A DNA stretch of 64,000 nt from NCBI GenBank assembly GCA_004556055.1, contig SFIW01000001.1, positions 59,171-123,170 of the forward strand. The letters run 5' to 3'. Made by a program: the position numbers and the translations under genes. This stretch comes from Planctomycetaceae bacterium (lineage in GTDB: Bacteria; Planctomycetota; Planctomycetia; Pirellulales; Thermoguttaceae). Position 1 is the first letter of the stretch, and each line of letters opens with the position of its first letter. Shown here one piece after another: positions 42,629-50,144 of this stretch. Below the pieces are notes generated by a model that saw only the letters and a program-made list of their open reading frames with translations, did no database searches and had not been told where the DNA came from.

Positions 42629-42654
42629 GAGTCGTCGTTGAAAGACGACGACTC
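42629..42654 (+). promoter_or_regulatory. Ten-bp hairpin between rplP and rpmC
   Basis: Perfect stem GAGTCGTCGT/ACGACGACTC with a 6-nt loop, no T-run after it. A second small stem (ACGAC/GTCGT, about 42673-42690) follows before the rpmC ribosome binding site. Confidence 0.45.
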
Positions 42655-42706
42655 ACTCCCGCCTATAATCAAACGACGGCTCTTGTCGTCCTTAAGGATT
42701 GAAAAT

Positions 42707-42889
42707 ATGAAGGCTAAAGAAATTCGAGAAATGAGCGCTGAGCAGCAGAACAGCTTGCTCAAAGAAACAATCGAAAAGCTATACAAGCTTCGTATCCAGG
42801 CCAATATGGAACGTTTGGATTCTCCGAGTGAAGTTGGAAAAGCGAAGAAGTTGATCGCTCAGATTAAAACCATTCAAAGAGAAAACTAA
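42707..42889 (+). CDS. rpmC: 50S ribosomal protein L29
   Basis: 60 aa from the ATG at 42707 with AAGGAT upstream; the longer frame from 42638 would run through the intergenic hairpin and lacks a binding site. The pattern MKAKEIREMSAEQQNSLLKETIEKLYKLRIQANMERLDSPSEVGKAKKLIAQIKTI is a typical two-helix L29, which lies near the tunnel exit. Confidence 0.95.
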   Translation: MKAKEIREMSAEQQNSLLKETIEKLYKLRIQANMERLDSPSEVGKAKKLIAQIKTIQREN

Positions 42890-42945
42890 GGAATGCTACA
42901 AAGTTCACTTTGTGAGACTTTAGACGCATTGACTGCGAGGTACAT

Positions 42946-43203
42946 ATGCCTAAGATGAAGTTAGTTGGCGTTGTCAAAACCGACAAAATGAGTAAGACTC
43001 GTCGGGTCGAAATTCCCCGTATTAAGAAGTATCCCAAATACGGTAAATATGTTCGTACTCGCACCGTCTGCTATGTTCACGATGAAAATAACGAATCCTC
43101 CTGCGGCGATGTTGTCGAGATCGAAGAAAGCCGTCCGACGTCTAAGCTCAAGAGATGGAATTTGGTAAGTATCGTGAGAAAAGCTGAGAAGATCGGCGAA
43201 TGA
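42946..43203 (+). CDS. rpsQ: 30S ribosomal protein S17
   Basis: 85 aa. S17 is recognised by LVGVVKTDKMSKTRRVEIPRIKKYPKYGKYVRTRTVCYVHDENNESSCGDVVEIEESRPTSKLKRWNLVSIV, an OB-fold protein that binds 16S rRNA in the 30S body. Position after rpmC is normal. Confidence 0.96.
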   Translation: MPKMKLVGVVKTDKMSKTRRVEIPRIKKYPKYGKYVRTRTVCYVHDENNESSCGDVVEIEESRPTSKLKRWNLVSIVRKAEKIGE

Positions 43204-43277
43204 CGCGGATCGCTCGGTTGCGAAAATCGTAGAGCGGTTTAAGCAGAGAATAAAAGTTAAGAAAGCGAGTAAGAATC

Positions 43278-43646
43278 ATGATTCAAATGCAGACTCGTTT
43301 GGAATCCGCCGACAACACTGGCGCTCGTGAATTGCAGTGCATCAAAGTGTTAGGTGGAACTCACCGTCGGACAGCTCGACTCGGAGACATTATTGTTTGC
43401 TCTGTAAAGTCGGTCATCCCCGGTAGCCAAATTAAAAAAGGACAAGTAGTTAAAGCGGTGATTGTTCGTACAAAGCAACCTACGCGTCGTCCCGACGGAA
43501 GTTATATCCGTTTTGATCGTAACGCCGCCGTCCTTGTCGATAACGATAAGAATCCTCGCGGCACCCGTATTTTTGGGGCCGTTGGTCGCGAGCTTCGCGA
43601 TCTTGGATTCATGAAGATTATTAGCCTTGCTAAAGAGGTGGTCTGA
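43278..43646 (+). CDS. rplN: 50S ribosomal protein L14
   Basis: 122 aa, standard length. It starts MIQMQTRLESADNTGARELQCIKVLGG and contains GDIIVCSVKSVIPGSQIKKGQVVKAVIVRTKQPTRRPDGSYIRFDRNAAVLV and the C-terminal GTRIFGAVGRELRDLGFMKIISLAKEVV. L14 forms an intersubunit bridge. It ends one base before the rplX start. Confidence 0.98.
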   Translation: MIQMQTRLESADNTGARELQCIKVLGGTHRRTARLGDIIVCSVKSVIPGSQIKKGQVVKAVIVRTKQPTRRPDGSYIRFDRNAAVLVDNDKNPRGTRIFGAVGRELRDLGFMKIISLAKEVV

Positions 43647-43647
43647 G

Positions 43648-43986
43648 ATGCGTATTAAAACTAACGACGAAGTCGTCGTGCTCTCCGGTAAAGATCGCGG
43701 AAAGAAGGGTAAAGTTACGGCTGTCGATCTTGAAGCCTCTAAAGTTACCGTCGAAGGCGTCAATGAGGTTAAGCGCCACGTTCGTCGCTCCCAACGTAAC
43801 ATGCAGGGCGGACGCCTTTCAAAAATGATGCCCGTTCCGGTCGCCAAGGTAATGCTTGTATGTCCAACTTGCTCGAAGCCTACCCGTGTTGGTTACAAGT
43901 TTGATGAAGCAGGGAAAAAGAATCGCGTCTGCAAGAAGTGCGGCGCAGTTCTCCCTGAAGCGCCGTATAGCAAGAAACGTAACTAA
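43648..43986 (+). CDS. rplX: 50S ribosomal protein L24 with C-terminal zinc ribbon
   Basis: 112 aa from the ATG at 43648 (GAGGTGG upstream, one base after the rplN stop). The KOW region is NDEVVVLSGKDRGKKGKVTAVDLEASKVTVEGVNEVKRHVR. The C-terminal CPTC...CKKC pairs form a zinc-ribbon-like site found in many but not all bacterial L24 proteins. L24 starts 50S assembly. Confidence 0.97.
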   Translation: MRIKTNDEVVVLSGKDRGKKGKVTAVDLEASKVTVEGVNEVKRHVRRSQRNMQGGRLSKMMPVPVAKVMLVCPTCSKPTRVGYKFDEAGKKNRVCKKCGAVLPEAPYSKKRN

Positions 43987-43997
43987 AGGTATCCTAA

Positions 43998-44552
43998 ATG
44001 ACGCCAAGACTACAAGAAAAATATAACAATGAGATCGTAGCCGATCTCGAAAAGAGACTCGGAAAGACGAATGTTCATTCTATTCCGAAGCTCCAGAAGA
44101 TCGTCGTTAATATGGGCGTTGGAGAAGCCATCAAGGATAAAAAGAACCTTGAAGAGGCGCTCGACATTCTTACAAACATTACCGGTCAGAAACCTGTCGT
44201 TACCAAAGCTAGAAGGTCTATTGCGAATTTCCGCCTTCGAGAAGGTATGAATATCGGTTGCAAAGTCACTTTGCGTGGAGCTCGCATGTACGAGTTCATG
44301 GATCGCCTGATCTCCATTGTTTTGCCCCGTGTTCGCGACTTCCGTGGATTGAACCCCAACAGTTTTGATCGTCGTGGAAATTATAACCTCGGTCTGCAGG
44401 AACAACTCGTTTTCCCCGAATTGAATCCTGACAAATACACGAAGTCCCAAGGTATGAATATCACGTTCGTCACTAATGTTGACAGCGACGATGACGCGCG
44501 CGAACTTCTTCGCGCCTTCGGCATGCCTTTCAACACCGGAAAAGTGAGCTGA
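43998..44552 (+). CDS. rplE: 50S ribosomal protein L5
   Basis: 184 aa. L5 signatures are IPKLQKIVVNMGVGEAIKDKKNLEEALDILTNITGQKPVVTKARRSIANFRLREG and FRGLNPNSFDRRGNYNLGLQEQLVFPEL, ending with MNITFVTNVDSDDDARELLRAFGMPF. It binds 5S rRNA and contacts the P-site tRNA elbow. Confidence 0.98.
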   Translation: MTPRLQEKYNNEIVADLEKRLGKTNVHSIPKLQKIVVNMGVGEAIKDKKNLEEALDILTNITGQKPVVTKARRSIANFRLREGMNIGCKVTLRGARMYEFMDRLISIVLPRVRDFRGLNPNSFDRRGNYNLGLQEQLVFPELNPDKYTKSQGMNITFVTNVDSDDDARELLRAFGMPFNTGKVS

Positions 44553-44568
44553 TTAAGGGTGATCTAAT

Positions 44569-44754
44569 ATGGCTAGTAAATCAAAAATTGCAAAAGGAAA
44601 TAGAGAGCCGAAGTTCAGCACTCGTCGCGAAAATCGTTGCAAGCTATGCGGTCGTCCGCGCGCTGTCTATCGCAAGTTTGGTTTGTGCAGAATTTGCTTC
44701 CGCAAACTTGCGAGCCAAGGACTCATTCCAGGCGTTCAAAAGGCGAGTTGGTAA
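44569..44754 (+). CDS. rpsN: 30S ribosomal protein S14, zinc-binding type
   Basis: 61 aa, the short zinc (C+) form. The pairs CKLCGRPRAVYRKFGLCRICFRKLA bind zinc, and the C-terminus GLIPGVQKASW is the usual S14 end. Together with the zinc forms of S4, L24 and L36 here, this suggests zinc is not normally limiting. Confidence 0.98.
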   Translation: MASKSKIAKGNREPKFSTRRENRCKLCGRPRAVYRKFGLCRICFRKLASQGLIPGVQKASW

Positions 44755-44771
44755 TAAAGGAGAACAGAGCT

Positions 44772-45167
44772 ATGATGACCGATCCCATTGCCGATATGTT
44801 AACTCGTATCCGCAACGCTATAAAAGTCGAAAAAGTTATTTTGGACGTTCCTTACTCCAAAATTAAAGAAGGCGTCGTCGACGTCCTCAAAAGAGAAGGT
44901 TACATCTGGAGCTACCAGGTGGTCGAAGGTTCTCCCGCGAACACGATTCGTATTCAACTCAAGTATAGCAACAGCGGCGAACGCGTAATTCGTTCCATCC
45001 GCAAGATCAGTAAACCTGGTCGTCGTTGCTACGCCAGCCCTAAAGATCTCAAGCCCGTTCTTAACGGATTGGGAATTTATGTCCTGAGCACCAATAAGGG
45101 AGTGATAAGCGATCGCGAAGCGCGAGAGCAAAATGTTGGCGGTGAAATCATCTGCGAAATCTGGTGA
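44772..45167 (+). CDS. rpsH: 30S ribosomal protein S8
   Basis: 131 aa from the first of two adjacent ATGs at 44772 (GGAG about 9 nt upstream). MTDPIADMLTRIRNA at the start and the C-terminal YVLSTNKGVISDREAREQNVGGEIICEIW are diagnostic. S8 binds 16S rRNA and, in E. coli, represses the spc operon by binding the mRNA near rplE. Here it is the last gene before a terminator and a 339-bp gap. Confidence 0.98.
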   Translation: MMTDPIADMLTRIRNAIKVEKVILDVPYSKIKEGVVDVLKREGYIWSYQVVEGSPANTIRIQLKYSNSGERVIRSIRKISKPGRRCYASPKDLKPVLNGLGIYVLSTNKGVISDREAREQNVGGEIICEIW

Positions 45168-45179
45168 TATCTAAAAATG

Positions 45180-45213
45180 GCGCGCTTATAATAAAAAGCG
45201 CGCTTTTCTTATT
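45180..45213 (+). terminator. Internal terminator after rpsH
   Basis: Perfect 8-bp stem GCGCGCTT/AAGCGCGC with an 8-nt loop followed by TTTTCTTATT. It splits the classic spc operon between rpsH and rplF. Confidence 0.75.
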
Positions 45214-45238
45214 GACAAATATTTGTTGCGCGTAAAAT
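45212..45238 (+). promoter_or_regulatory. Promoter of rplF-rplR-rpsE-rplO
   Basis: A perfect TTGACA -35, a short 15-bp spacer and TAAAAT, directly overlapping the end of the rpsH terminator. Confidence 0.55.
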
Positions 45239-45306
45239 GAAACTTATGCGTATTATGAAATTGAACGTCGATGACGAGCGTTTTATTTCATAACAGATAT
45301 AACGTC

Positions 45307-45427
45307 GCGCGTTTCGAAAGACGCGCCCGGTTCCCGGATAATTCATAGTCCAGTATTTTTTACAGGCATTTCAGGGGCGAGGGGCGGTATGCGCGTCGAT
45401 GCGCCGACCGACGAATTAAGATTCGTC
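45307..45427 (+). promoter_or_regulatory. Structured leader upstream of rplF
   Basis: Within the 339-bp gap 45168-45506 lie several stems: GCGCGT/ACGCGC (45307-45326), paired CCGG elements just after, and a perfect GACGAAT/ATTCGTC with loop TAAG (45410-45427). No open frame fits. This resembles a ribosomal-protein mRNA leader. Confidence 0.45.
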
Positions 45428-45506
45428 AAGTCCTGTACGGTAGGCGCTAAACGTCTGGAATAAAGATTGCTTTAAAGCTACACATTTCAGCCTTAGGAAT
45501 TTAATT

Positions 45507-46058
45507 ATGTCACGAATTGGTAAAAAACCGGTCGTTCTTCCCGACGGAGTCACCGTCGATATTAAGAACGATCGCGAGCTCACGGTCAAAGGGGCTAAGG
45601 GCGAACTTTCTCAGACCTTCCGTCCCGAAGTGGCTTTGAAATTGTCCGAAGATTCAAAGTCCATTATCGTAGAGCAGTTGTACGATACGCGCGTTGCCAA
45701 CGCCATGCATGGTCTGACGAGAGCTCTTGTTCAGAACATGGTTATCGGCGTTTCTGCCGGATATGAGAAAAAGCTCGAGATTGTCGGCACGGGTTATCTG
45801 GCTGCCGTAAGCGGCCAAAACCTCGAGGTTCGAGCCGGTTTCGCTAATGAAATTCGACTCAACATCCCCGCTGGCGTCAAGGTCGTTTGTCCCGACCAGT
45901 TGCACGTTGTCGTCTCTGGCTGCGATAAGCAGATGGTCGGTCAATTTGCCGCCGACGTGAGAGCTGTTCGTCCTGCTGAACCCTATAAAGGTAAGGGTAT
46001 CAAGTATGAAGGCGAAGCCATCCGTCGTAAGGAAAATAAGACGGCCGGTAAGAAATAG
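45507..46058 (+). CDS. rplF: 50S ribosomal protein L6
   Basis: 183 aa. Two homologous L6 repeats are visible: SRIGKKPVVLPDGVTVDIKNDRELTVKGAKGELSQTF and later GYEKKLEIVGTGYLAAVSGQNLEVRAGFANEIRLNIPAGV, then RAVRPAEPYKGKGIKYEGE. L6 sits near the factor-binding stalk base. First gene of its own transcription unit here. Confidence 0.98.
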   Translation: MSRIGKKPVVLPDGVTVDIKNDRELTVKGAKGELSQTFRPEVALKLSEDSKSIIVEQLYDTRVANAMHGLTRALVQNMVIGVSAGYEKKLEIVGTGYLAAVSGQNLEVRAGFANEIRLNIPAGVKVVCPDQLHVVVSGCDKQMVGQFAADVRAVRPAEPYKGKGIKYEGEAIRRKENKTAGKK

Positions 46059-46159
46059 TATTCAACAACTATTTCAGATAGTCGATCTGGTTTCACTTAC
46101 GCTAAGCGTATAGCAAGTCGACGCAACTGAAAGATTAACATTTAACATCCGGTAAGAAT

Positions 46160-46549
46160 ATGAAAAAACAACTTCGTCTCAATAAACAACGCCAGACTCG
46201 CAAATTCCGAGTCTCTAATGCGGTTAAAAGAGTTAGCACTCGCCCGAGATTGTGCGTTTTTCGTAGTTCTCGACACATCAGCGCTCAAGTCGTTGACGAT
46301 TCGTGCGGCAAGACTATTGCAAGCGCCAGCACCTACGAAAAAGATTTCCGCTCCTCTAACGCCAACGGTGGAAACGTTGCCGCTGCGTCTGTCATTGGCA
46401 AGCTGATTGCTGAAAGAGCGTTGGCCGCAGGCGTTACTGCCGTTGCTTTCGACCGTAAAGGTTACAAGTACCATGGTCGCGTAGCCGCCCTTGCCGACGC
46501 CGCTCGTGAAGCTGGTCTTAATATTGGCGGTAACTCTGAACAAGAATGA
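46160..46549 (+). CDS. rplR: 50S ribosomal protein L18
   Basis: 129 aa. L18 is shown by RPRLCVFRSSRHISAQVVDDSCGKTIASAST, ASVIGKLIAERALAAGVTAVAFDRKGYKYHGRVAALADAAREAGL, and the basic N-terminus that binds 5S rRNA. The gap of 101 bp from rplF is longer than usual; no element was recognised in it. Confidence 0.97.
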   Translation: MKKQLRLNKQRQTRKFRVSNAVKRVSTRPRLCVFRSSRHISAQVVDDSCGKTIASASTYEKDFRSSNANGGNVAAASVIGKLIAERALAAGVTAVAFDRKGYKYHGRVAALADAAREAGLNIGGNSEQE

Positions 46550-46629
46550 GCGATAGGCAGACGAAAATTTGTCCCTTGACAAAAGATCGTTGAATCGATA
46601 GAAACAATCCCGAATAGGATATAAATAAA

Positions 46630-47115
46630 ATGTCCGATAATACACGTGAAAACGGCGAAATCATCGATAAGGTCGTAAAGATTCGTCGATGCTCAGCGAC
46701 TGTTAAAGGCGGTCGTCGATTTACTTTCACCGCATTAGTCGTCGTTGGCGACGAAAAAGGCAAAGTCGCTTGGGGGTATGGAACAGCGAATGAAGTGCCT
46801 CCCGCAGTCAATAAAGCGGTTCAGGACGGCGTTCGAAAGTTGGCCTCCGTCTGCCTCGATAACAATACCATTCCTCATGCGGTCGAAGGCTCTTTCGGTT
46901 CTTCTTCTGTGAAGTTGATCCCTGCGCGACCTGGTACAGGCGTAATCGCCGGCGCCGCTGTTCGCGCCGTATGCGAAGCCGCCGGAATCAAAGACATTCT
47001 GACGAAATCTTATGGAAGCGCGAATTCTACGAACCTTGTTAAAGCGACTATCGTCGCTCTTAATAATCTTCGTTCTAAGGAACAAATTGAGAATTTGCGG
47101 GGAGTGAAACTCTAA
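46630..47115 (+). CDS. rpsE: 30S ribosomal protein S5
   Basis: 161 aa. The S5 pattern is VVKIRRCSATVKGGRRFTFTALVVVGDEKGKVAWGYGTANEVPPAVNKAVQDG, followed by PARPGTGVIAGAAVRAVCEAAGIKDILTKSYGSANSTNLVKATIVAL. It forms part of the decoding-accuracy region. Its stop shares a base with the rplO start, leaving no room for rpmD, which usually lies between. Confidence 0.97.
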   Translation: MSDNTRENGEIIDKVVKIRRCSATVKGGRRFTFTALVVVGDEKGKVAWGYGTANEVPPAVNKAVQDGVRKLASVCLDNNTIPHAVEGSFGSSSVKLIPARPGTGVIAGAAVRAVCEAAGIKDILTKSYGSANSTNLVKATIVALNNLRSKEQIENLRGVKL

Positions 47116-47606
47116 TGAATATCAATACAGTTAACACGGGCGTTAATAAAAACGTTCGTAAAGACCGAGTTGGTCGCGGTCCTGGATCCGGAAATGGTAA
47201 GACTGCTGGTCGTGGTTCCAACGGTCAACGTTCCCGCGCTGGTTCTTCTGTTTCGCCTTTGTTTGAAGGCGGTCAGAATCCCCTTTCTCGCCGTATCCCG
47301 AAGCGCGGATTCAATAACAAAGTCTTCGCCGACGTTGTTGAAAGCGTATCCCTCAAGTCGATTTTACGCAAAATCGATCCCTCTGTCGAAGTTACCCCAG
47401 AAGTTCTCGAGACTAGAGGATTGATCAAGAGCGCTAAGTCCTTTGTGAAGTTAATCGGTTCCGACGAACTCAATGCGGCTTATAAGTTCAAGGTTCATCG
47501 AGTTTCCGAAGGCGCGAAAGCCGCAGTCGAAAAAGCAGGCGGCGCGATCGAAATTCTTCCTGGAAAGAAACCCGTCGTTAAGAATAAGATGAAGTCAAAG
47601 AAGTGA
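47115..47606 (+). CDS. rplO: 50S ribosomal protein L15
   Basis: 163 aa. The glycine-rich N-terminal RVGRGPGSGNGKTAGRGSNGQRSRAG and FEGGQNPLSRRIPKRGFNN identify L15, an early to mid 50S assembly protein. It overlaps rpsE by one base (TAATG) and is followed by a strong terminator, so it ends the rplF unit; secY has its own promoter. Confidence 0.97.
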   Translation: MNINTVNTGVNKNVRKDRVGRGPGSGNGKTAGRGSNGQRSRAGSSVSPLFEGGQNPLSRRIPKRGFNNKVFADVVESVSLKSILRKIDPSVEVTPEVLETRGLIKSAKSFVKLIGSDELNAAYKFKVHRVSEGAKAAVEKAGGAIEILPGKKPVVKNKMKSKK

Positions 47607-47621
47607 TTTCAAACTAAGAAG

Positions 47622-47652
47622 AACGTCCAACGATGTTGGACGTTTTTTTTTA
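47622..47652 (+). terminator. Strong terminator after rplO
   Basis: Perfect 10-bp stem AACGTCCAAC/GTTGGACGTT with loop GAT and a run of eight T residues. Confidence 0.9.
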
Positions 47653-47680
47653 TTAATTCGTTAATTTAGGTCGTTAAGCC

Positions 47681-47708
47681 TTGTTGATTTCTAAATAAAT
47701 ATTAAAAT
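47681..47708 (+). promoter_or_regulatory. Promoter of secY
   Basis: TTGTTG, a 16-bp spacer and TAAAAT within the 367-bp gap 47607-47973. It predicts a leader of about 260 nt. Confidence 0.5.
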
Positions 47709-47854
47709 CATTATCTAGTATTTGTGGATTGACGCCGGTAGCGTAGCTATCATGGTTGTCCTTAGAGGTCGACAAGCCGCCTCCTTTCCTGCATTCAAAC
47801 GTCGCTTGGTGTAGCGAGCCGTTAAGGATTTTCAGCGTCTTGCGATATGTTTTC

Positions 47855-47873
47855 TCCGAAACGGAGTTTCGGA
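47855..47873 (+). promoter_or_regulatory. Hairpin in secY leader
   Basis: Perfect 8-bp stem TCCGAAAC/GTTTCGGA with loop GGA in the untranslated leader of secY, about 100 nt before the start. It has no T-run. Confidence 0.4.
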
Positions 47874-47973
47874 TTAGTCGCGTTGATACGAATGGTCTGC
47901 GATCGTGCTTACGTTCGTTTGACGTACGTCGCGTAGCGCATCGTAAAAGCGCAACATTTTAATCGAGGTTTCG

Positions 47974-49371
47974 ATGATAGATAAAATTCGGACAATGTTC
48001 TCAATCGCTGAATTGAGAAAAAAGATAATGCTGACGATCGGCCTTATCGCTATCTATCGTCTTGGTTGGAATATCTTCCTTCCAATGGTCGATAGTAATA
48101 TGGTATCTGCTTTTGGCGGAGCGAACGGCTTTGGCGATCTTCTTAACCAAGTAGCTGTTTTTTCCGGGACGCAGTTGGATCAAATGACTATTTTTGGTCT
48201 GGGGATCATGCCATATATTTCGGCGTCTATTATATTCCAACTTCTCGCGACCGTCTATGAGCCTCTTGAAAAACTCCAGAAAGAGGGTGAAAGCGGGCGC
48301 AAGAAGATTAACGAATACACTAGATATGCAACTATTGTCATATGCATCATTCAATCGATGGCATATCTGTCGATGCTTAACGCTCAAGCGGCTCAGCAAG
48401 TCGCTTCGAACGGTTATCAACAAATGTTTTTGAGCAGTTGCGTTTCTGAGAACGGTCACTTGACTTTCGCTTGGTACTGGTTGGCGATTCTTATTATGAC
48501 GACCGGGACGGCGTTTCTTATGTGGCTCGGCGAACAGATAGACGAATATGGCATAGGCAATGGTATCAGTTTGTTGATTATGGCCGGTATTCTCGCACGA
48601 GCGCCGGGCGCCATTATGGAATTGTGGGTTGCCGCGGCCAGCGACGGCGGTCTCAAGCTTGGCGGCGCTTTCGGCGTTGAAACGTTGTGCTTCCTTGTCG
48701 CTCTATTCTTCCTAGTTGTACTAGCCGTCGTCTTCGTTACGAAGGGACAGCGCCGAATTCCTACTCAAAGCGCGAAACATGTTAGAGGTCGTCAGGTTTA
48801 TGGCGGAAGCCGTCAATATCTTCCGCTTCGCGTCAACCAGGCTGGCGTTATGCCGATCATCTTTGCGAGCAGCCTTTTGCTGTTCCCCCAATTCCTTTTC
48901 GCCTATTTGAATTCAAATCTTGCGTCTGATTCCTCTTCGTTCTGGATTTCCTTCGTACGAGGCGGTTACGAGATTTTCAGCGGAAGTCAGTCTTTCACGT
49001 ACGTAATTCTTGACGTTGCGCTTATTTACTTCTTCTGCTACTTCTGGACGGCGGTTACGTTCAATCCCAAGGATATGGCTGACAATCTCAAGCGAAGCGG
49101 TACCTTTATCCAAGGTTATCGTCCCGGTAGCAGCACCTCCAATTATCTCGAAAAGGTGATGTTGCGTATCACGTATGTTGGCGCTTCTTTCCTTGCGATC
49201 ATAGCGATCGTTCCGACGCTTATTACGAATTCGCTTCACGTCGGCTATAGTCTAGCGAGTTTCTTCGGCGGCACGAGTTTATTAATCGCCGTTAGCGTTG
49301 TTCTCGACCTCGTTGATAAGATCGACGCGCACTTGATCATGCGTAATTACAAGAGTCTTCTCGAAAAATAA
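47974..49371 (+). CDS. secY: Preprotein translocase subunit SecY
   Basis: 465 aa with ten predicted membrane helices. SecY features include the N-terminal LRKKIMLTIGLIAIYRLGWNIFLP, the plug/helix-2 region IFGLGIMPYISASIIFQLLATVYEPLEKLQKEGESGRKKINEYTRYAT, GNGISLLIMAGILARAPGA and the C-terminal GTSLLIAVSVVLDLVDKIDAHLIMRNY. It forms the export channel with SecE and SecG; secG, secDF and yajC are also in this window, but secE is not. Confidence 0.98.
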   Translation: MIDKIRTMFSIAELRKKIMLTIGLIAIYRLGWNIFLPMVDSNMVSAFGGANGFGDLLNQVAVFSGTQLDQMTIFGLGIMPYISASIIFQLLATVYEPLEKLQKEGESGRKKINEYTRYATIVICIIQSMAYLSMLNAQAAQQVASNGYQQMFLSSCVSENGHLTFAWYWLAILIMTTGTAFLMWLGEQIDEYGIGNGISLLIMAGILARAPGAIMELWVAAASDGGLKLGGAFGVETLCFLVALFFLVVLAVVFVTKGQRRIPTQSAKHVRGRQVYGGSRQYLPLRVNQAGVMPIIFASSLLLFPQFLFAYLNSNLASDSSSFWISFVRGGYEIFSGSQSFTYVILDVALIYFFCYFWTAVTFNPKDMADNLKRSGTFIQGYRPGSSTSNYLEKVMLRITYVGASFLAIIAIVPTLITNSLHVGYSLASFFGGTSLLIAVSVVLDLVDKIDAHLIMRNYKSLLEK

Positions 49372-49402
49372 TTACCTATAAACTTTGTTAAATCTAGGAA
49401 AC

Positions 49403-49436
49403 GGCGTTGAACGTTTTTTACGTTGGACGCCTTTTT
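49403..49436 (+). terminator. Terminator after secY
   Basis: A 12-position stem with one mismatch and one G-U pair (outer GGCGT/ACGCC) is followed by TTTTT. Confidence 0.65.
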
Positions 49437-49491
49437 GTAATTTATTTGAGGCCCATTCAGATCGATTTGTCGATCAGTTAAAGGATTCAAT

Positions 49492-50043
49492 ATGCGAGTA
49501 GTTTTTGTAGGTCCTCCAGGAGCTGGTAAAGGAACGCAGGCTGAAAATATCGTTCGCGATTATGGTTTATTTCACCTTTCGACCGGCGACGCTCTGCGAG
49601 CCGCCGTGAAGGCGCAGTCTCCTATTGGAATCGAAGCCGACAAATATATGAAAGCCGGCGCGTTGGTTCCAGATGAAGTTGTCATTGGCGTCGTAGTCGA
49701 AAGGCTTGAAGAAGCGAAAGACGGCTGTCTACTCGACGGTTTTCCGCGCACTATCGCTCAAGCTGAAGCCCTCGATAAAATCTTAGCGGAAAAGAACGCC
49801 CCTCTCGACGTTGTTCTTGAGTTGGCCGTTCCTGAAGAGGAATTGTATAAGCGTCTAGCGTCTCGCGGTCGCGCCGACGACAATCCTGACGTTATCAAAC
49901 AGAGACTTGTCGCCTATCACAATCAAACGGAACCTTTGGTCGGATATTATAGCAAAGCCGGTATCTTGAGAAAGATCGACGGTCTTGGTACTATCGACGA
50001 AATTTACGCTCGTATCCAAAAAGTTCTAGACGAATATAAATAA
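49492..50043 (+). CDS. adk: Adenylate kinase (short-lid type)
   Basis: 183 aa. It balances ATP, ADP and AMP. The P-loop is VVFVGPPGAGKGTQAENIV, the AMP site includes HLSTGDALRAAV and LLDGFPRTIAQAEALD, and the lid is the short version (RLASRGRADDNPDVIKQRL) without the inserted zinc or beta-hairpin domain of long adenylate kinases. Flanked on both sides by terminators, so it is probably transcribed on its own despite the conserved secY-adk-map order. Confidence 0.96.
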   Translation: MRVVFVGPPGAGKGTQAENIVRDYGLFHLSTGDALRAAVKAQSPIGIEADKYMKAGALVPDEVVIGVVVERLEEAKDGCLLDGFPRTIAQAEALDKILAEKNAPLDVVLELAVPEEELYKRLASRGRADDNPDVIKQRLVAYHNQTEPLVGYYSKAGILRKIDGLGTIDEIYARIQKVLDEYK

Positions 50044-50063
50044 TCTCTTTTACTTAAGCGTCG

Positions 50064-50090
50064 ACCGGGACTGTAGTCCCGGTTTTTTTT
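50064..50090 (+). terminator. Strong terminator after adk
   Basis: Perfect 9-bp stem ACCGGGACT/AGTCCCGGT with a 2-nt spacer (a 4-nt loop in practice), then eight T residues. Confidence 0.9.
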
Positions 50091-50144
50091 GAATTCGAGA
50101 CGAAAAACGTATCGTCATGATAATACAAAATGAAGGGTAAATAT

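Noticed and set aside
47756..47962. 68-codon plus-strand frame in the secY leader
   Set aside because: No ribosome binding site and no recognisable product; the region looks like untranslated leader.
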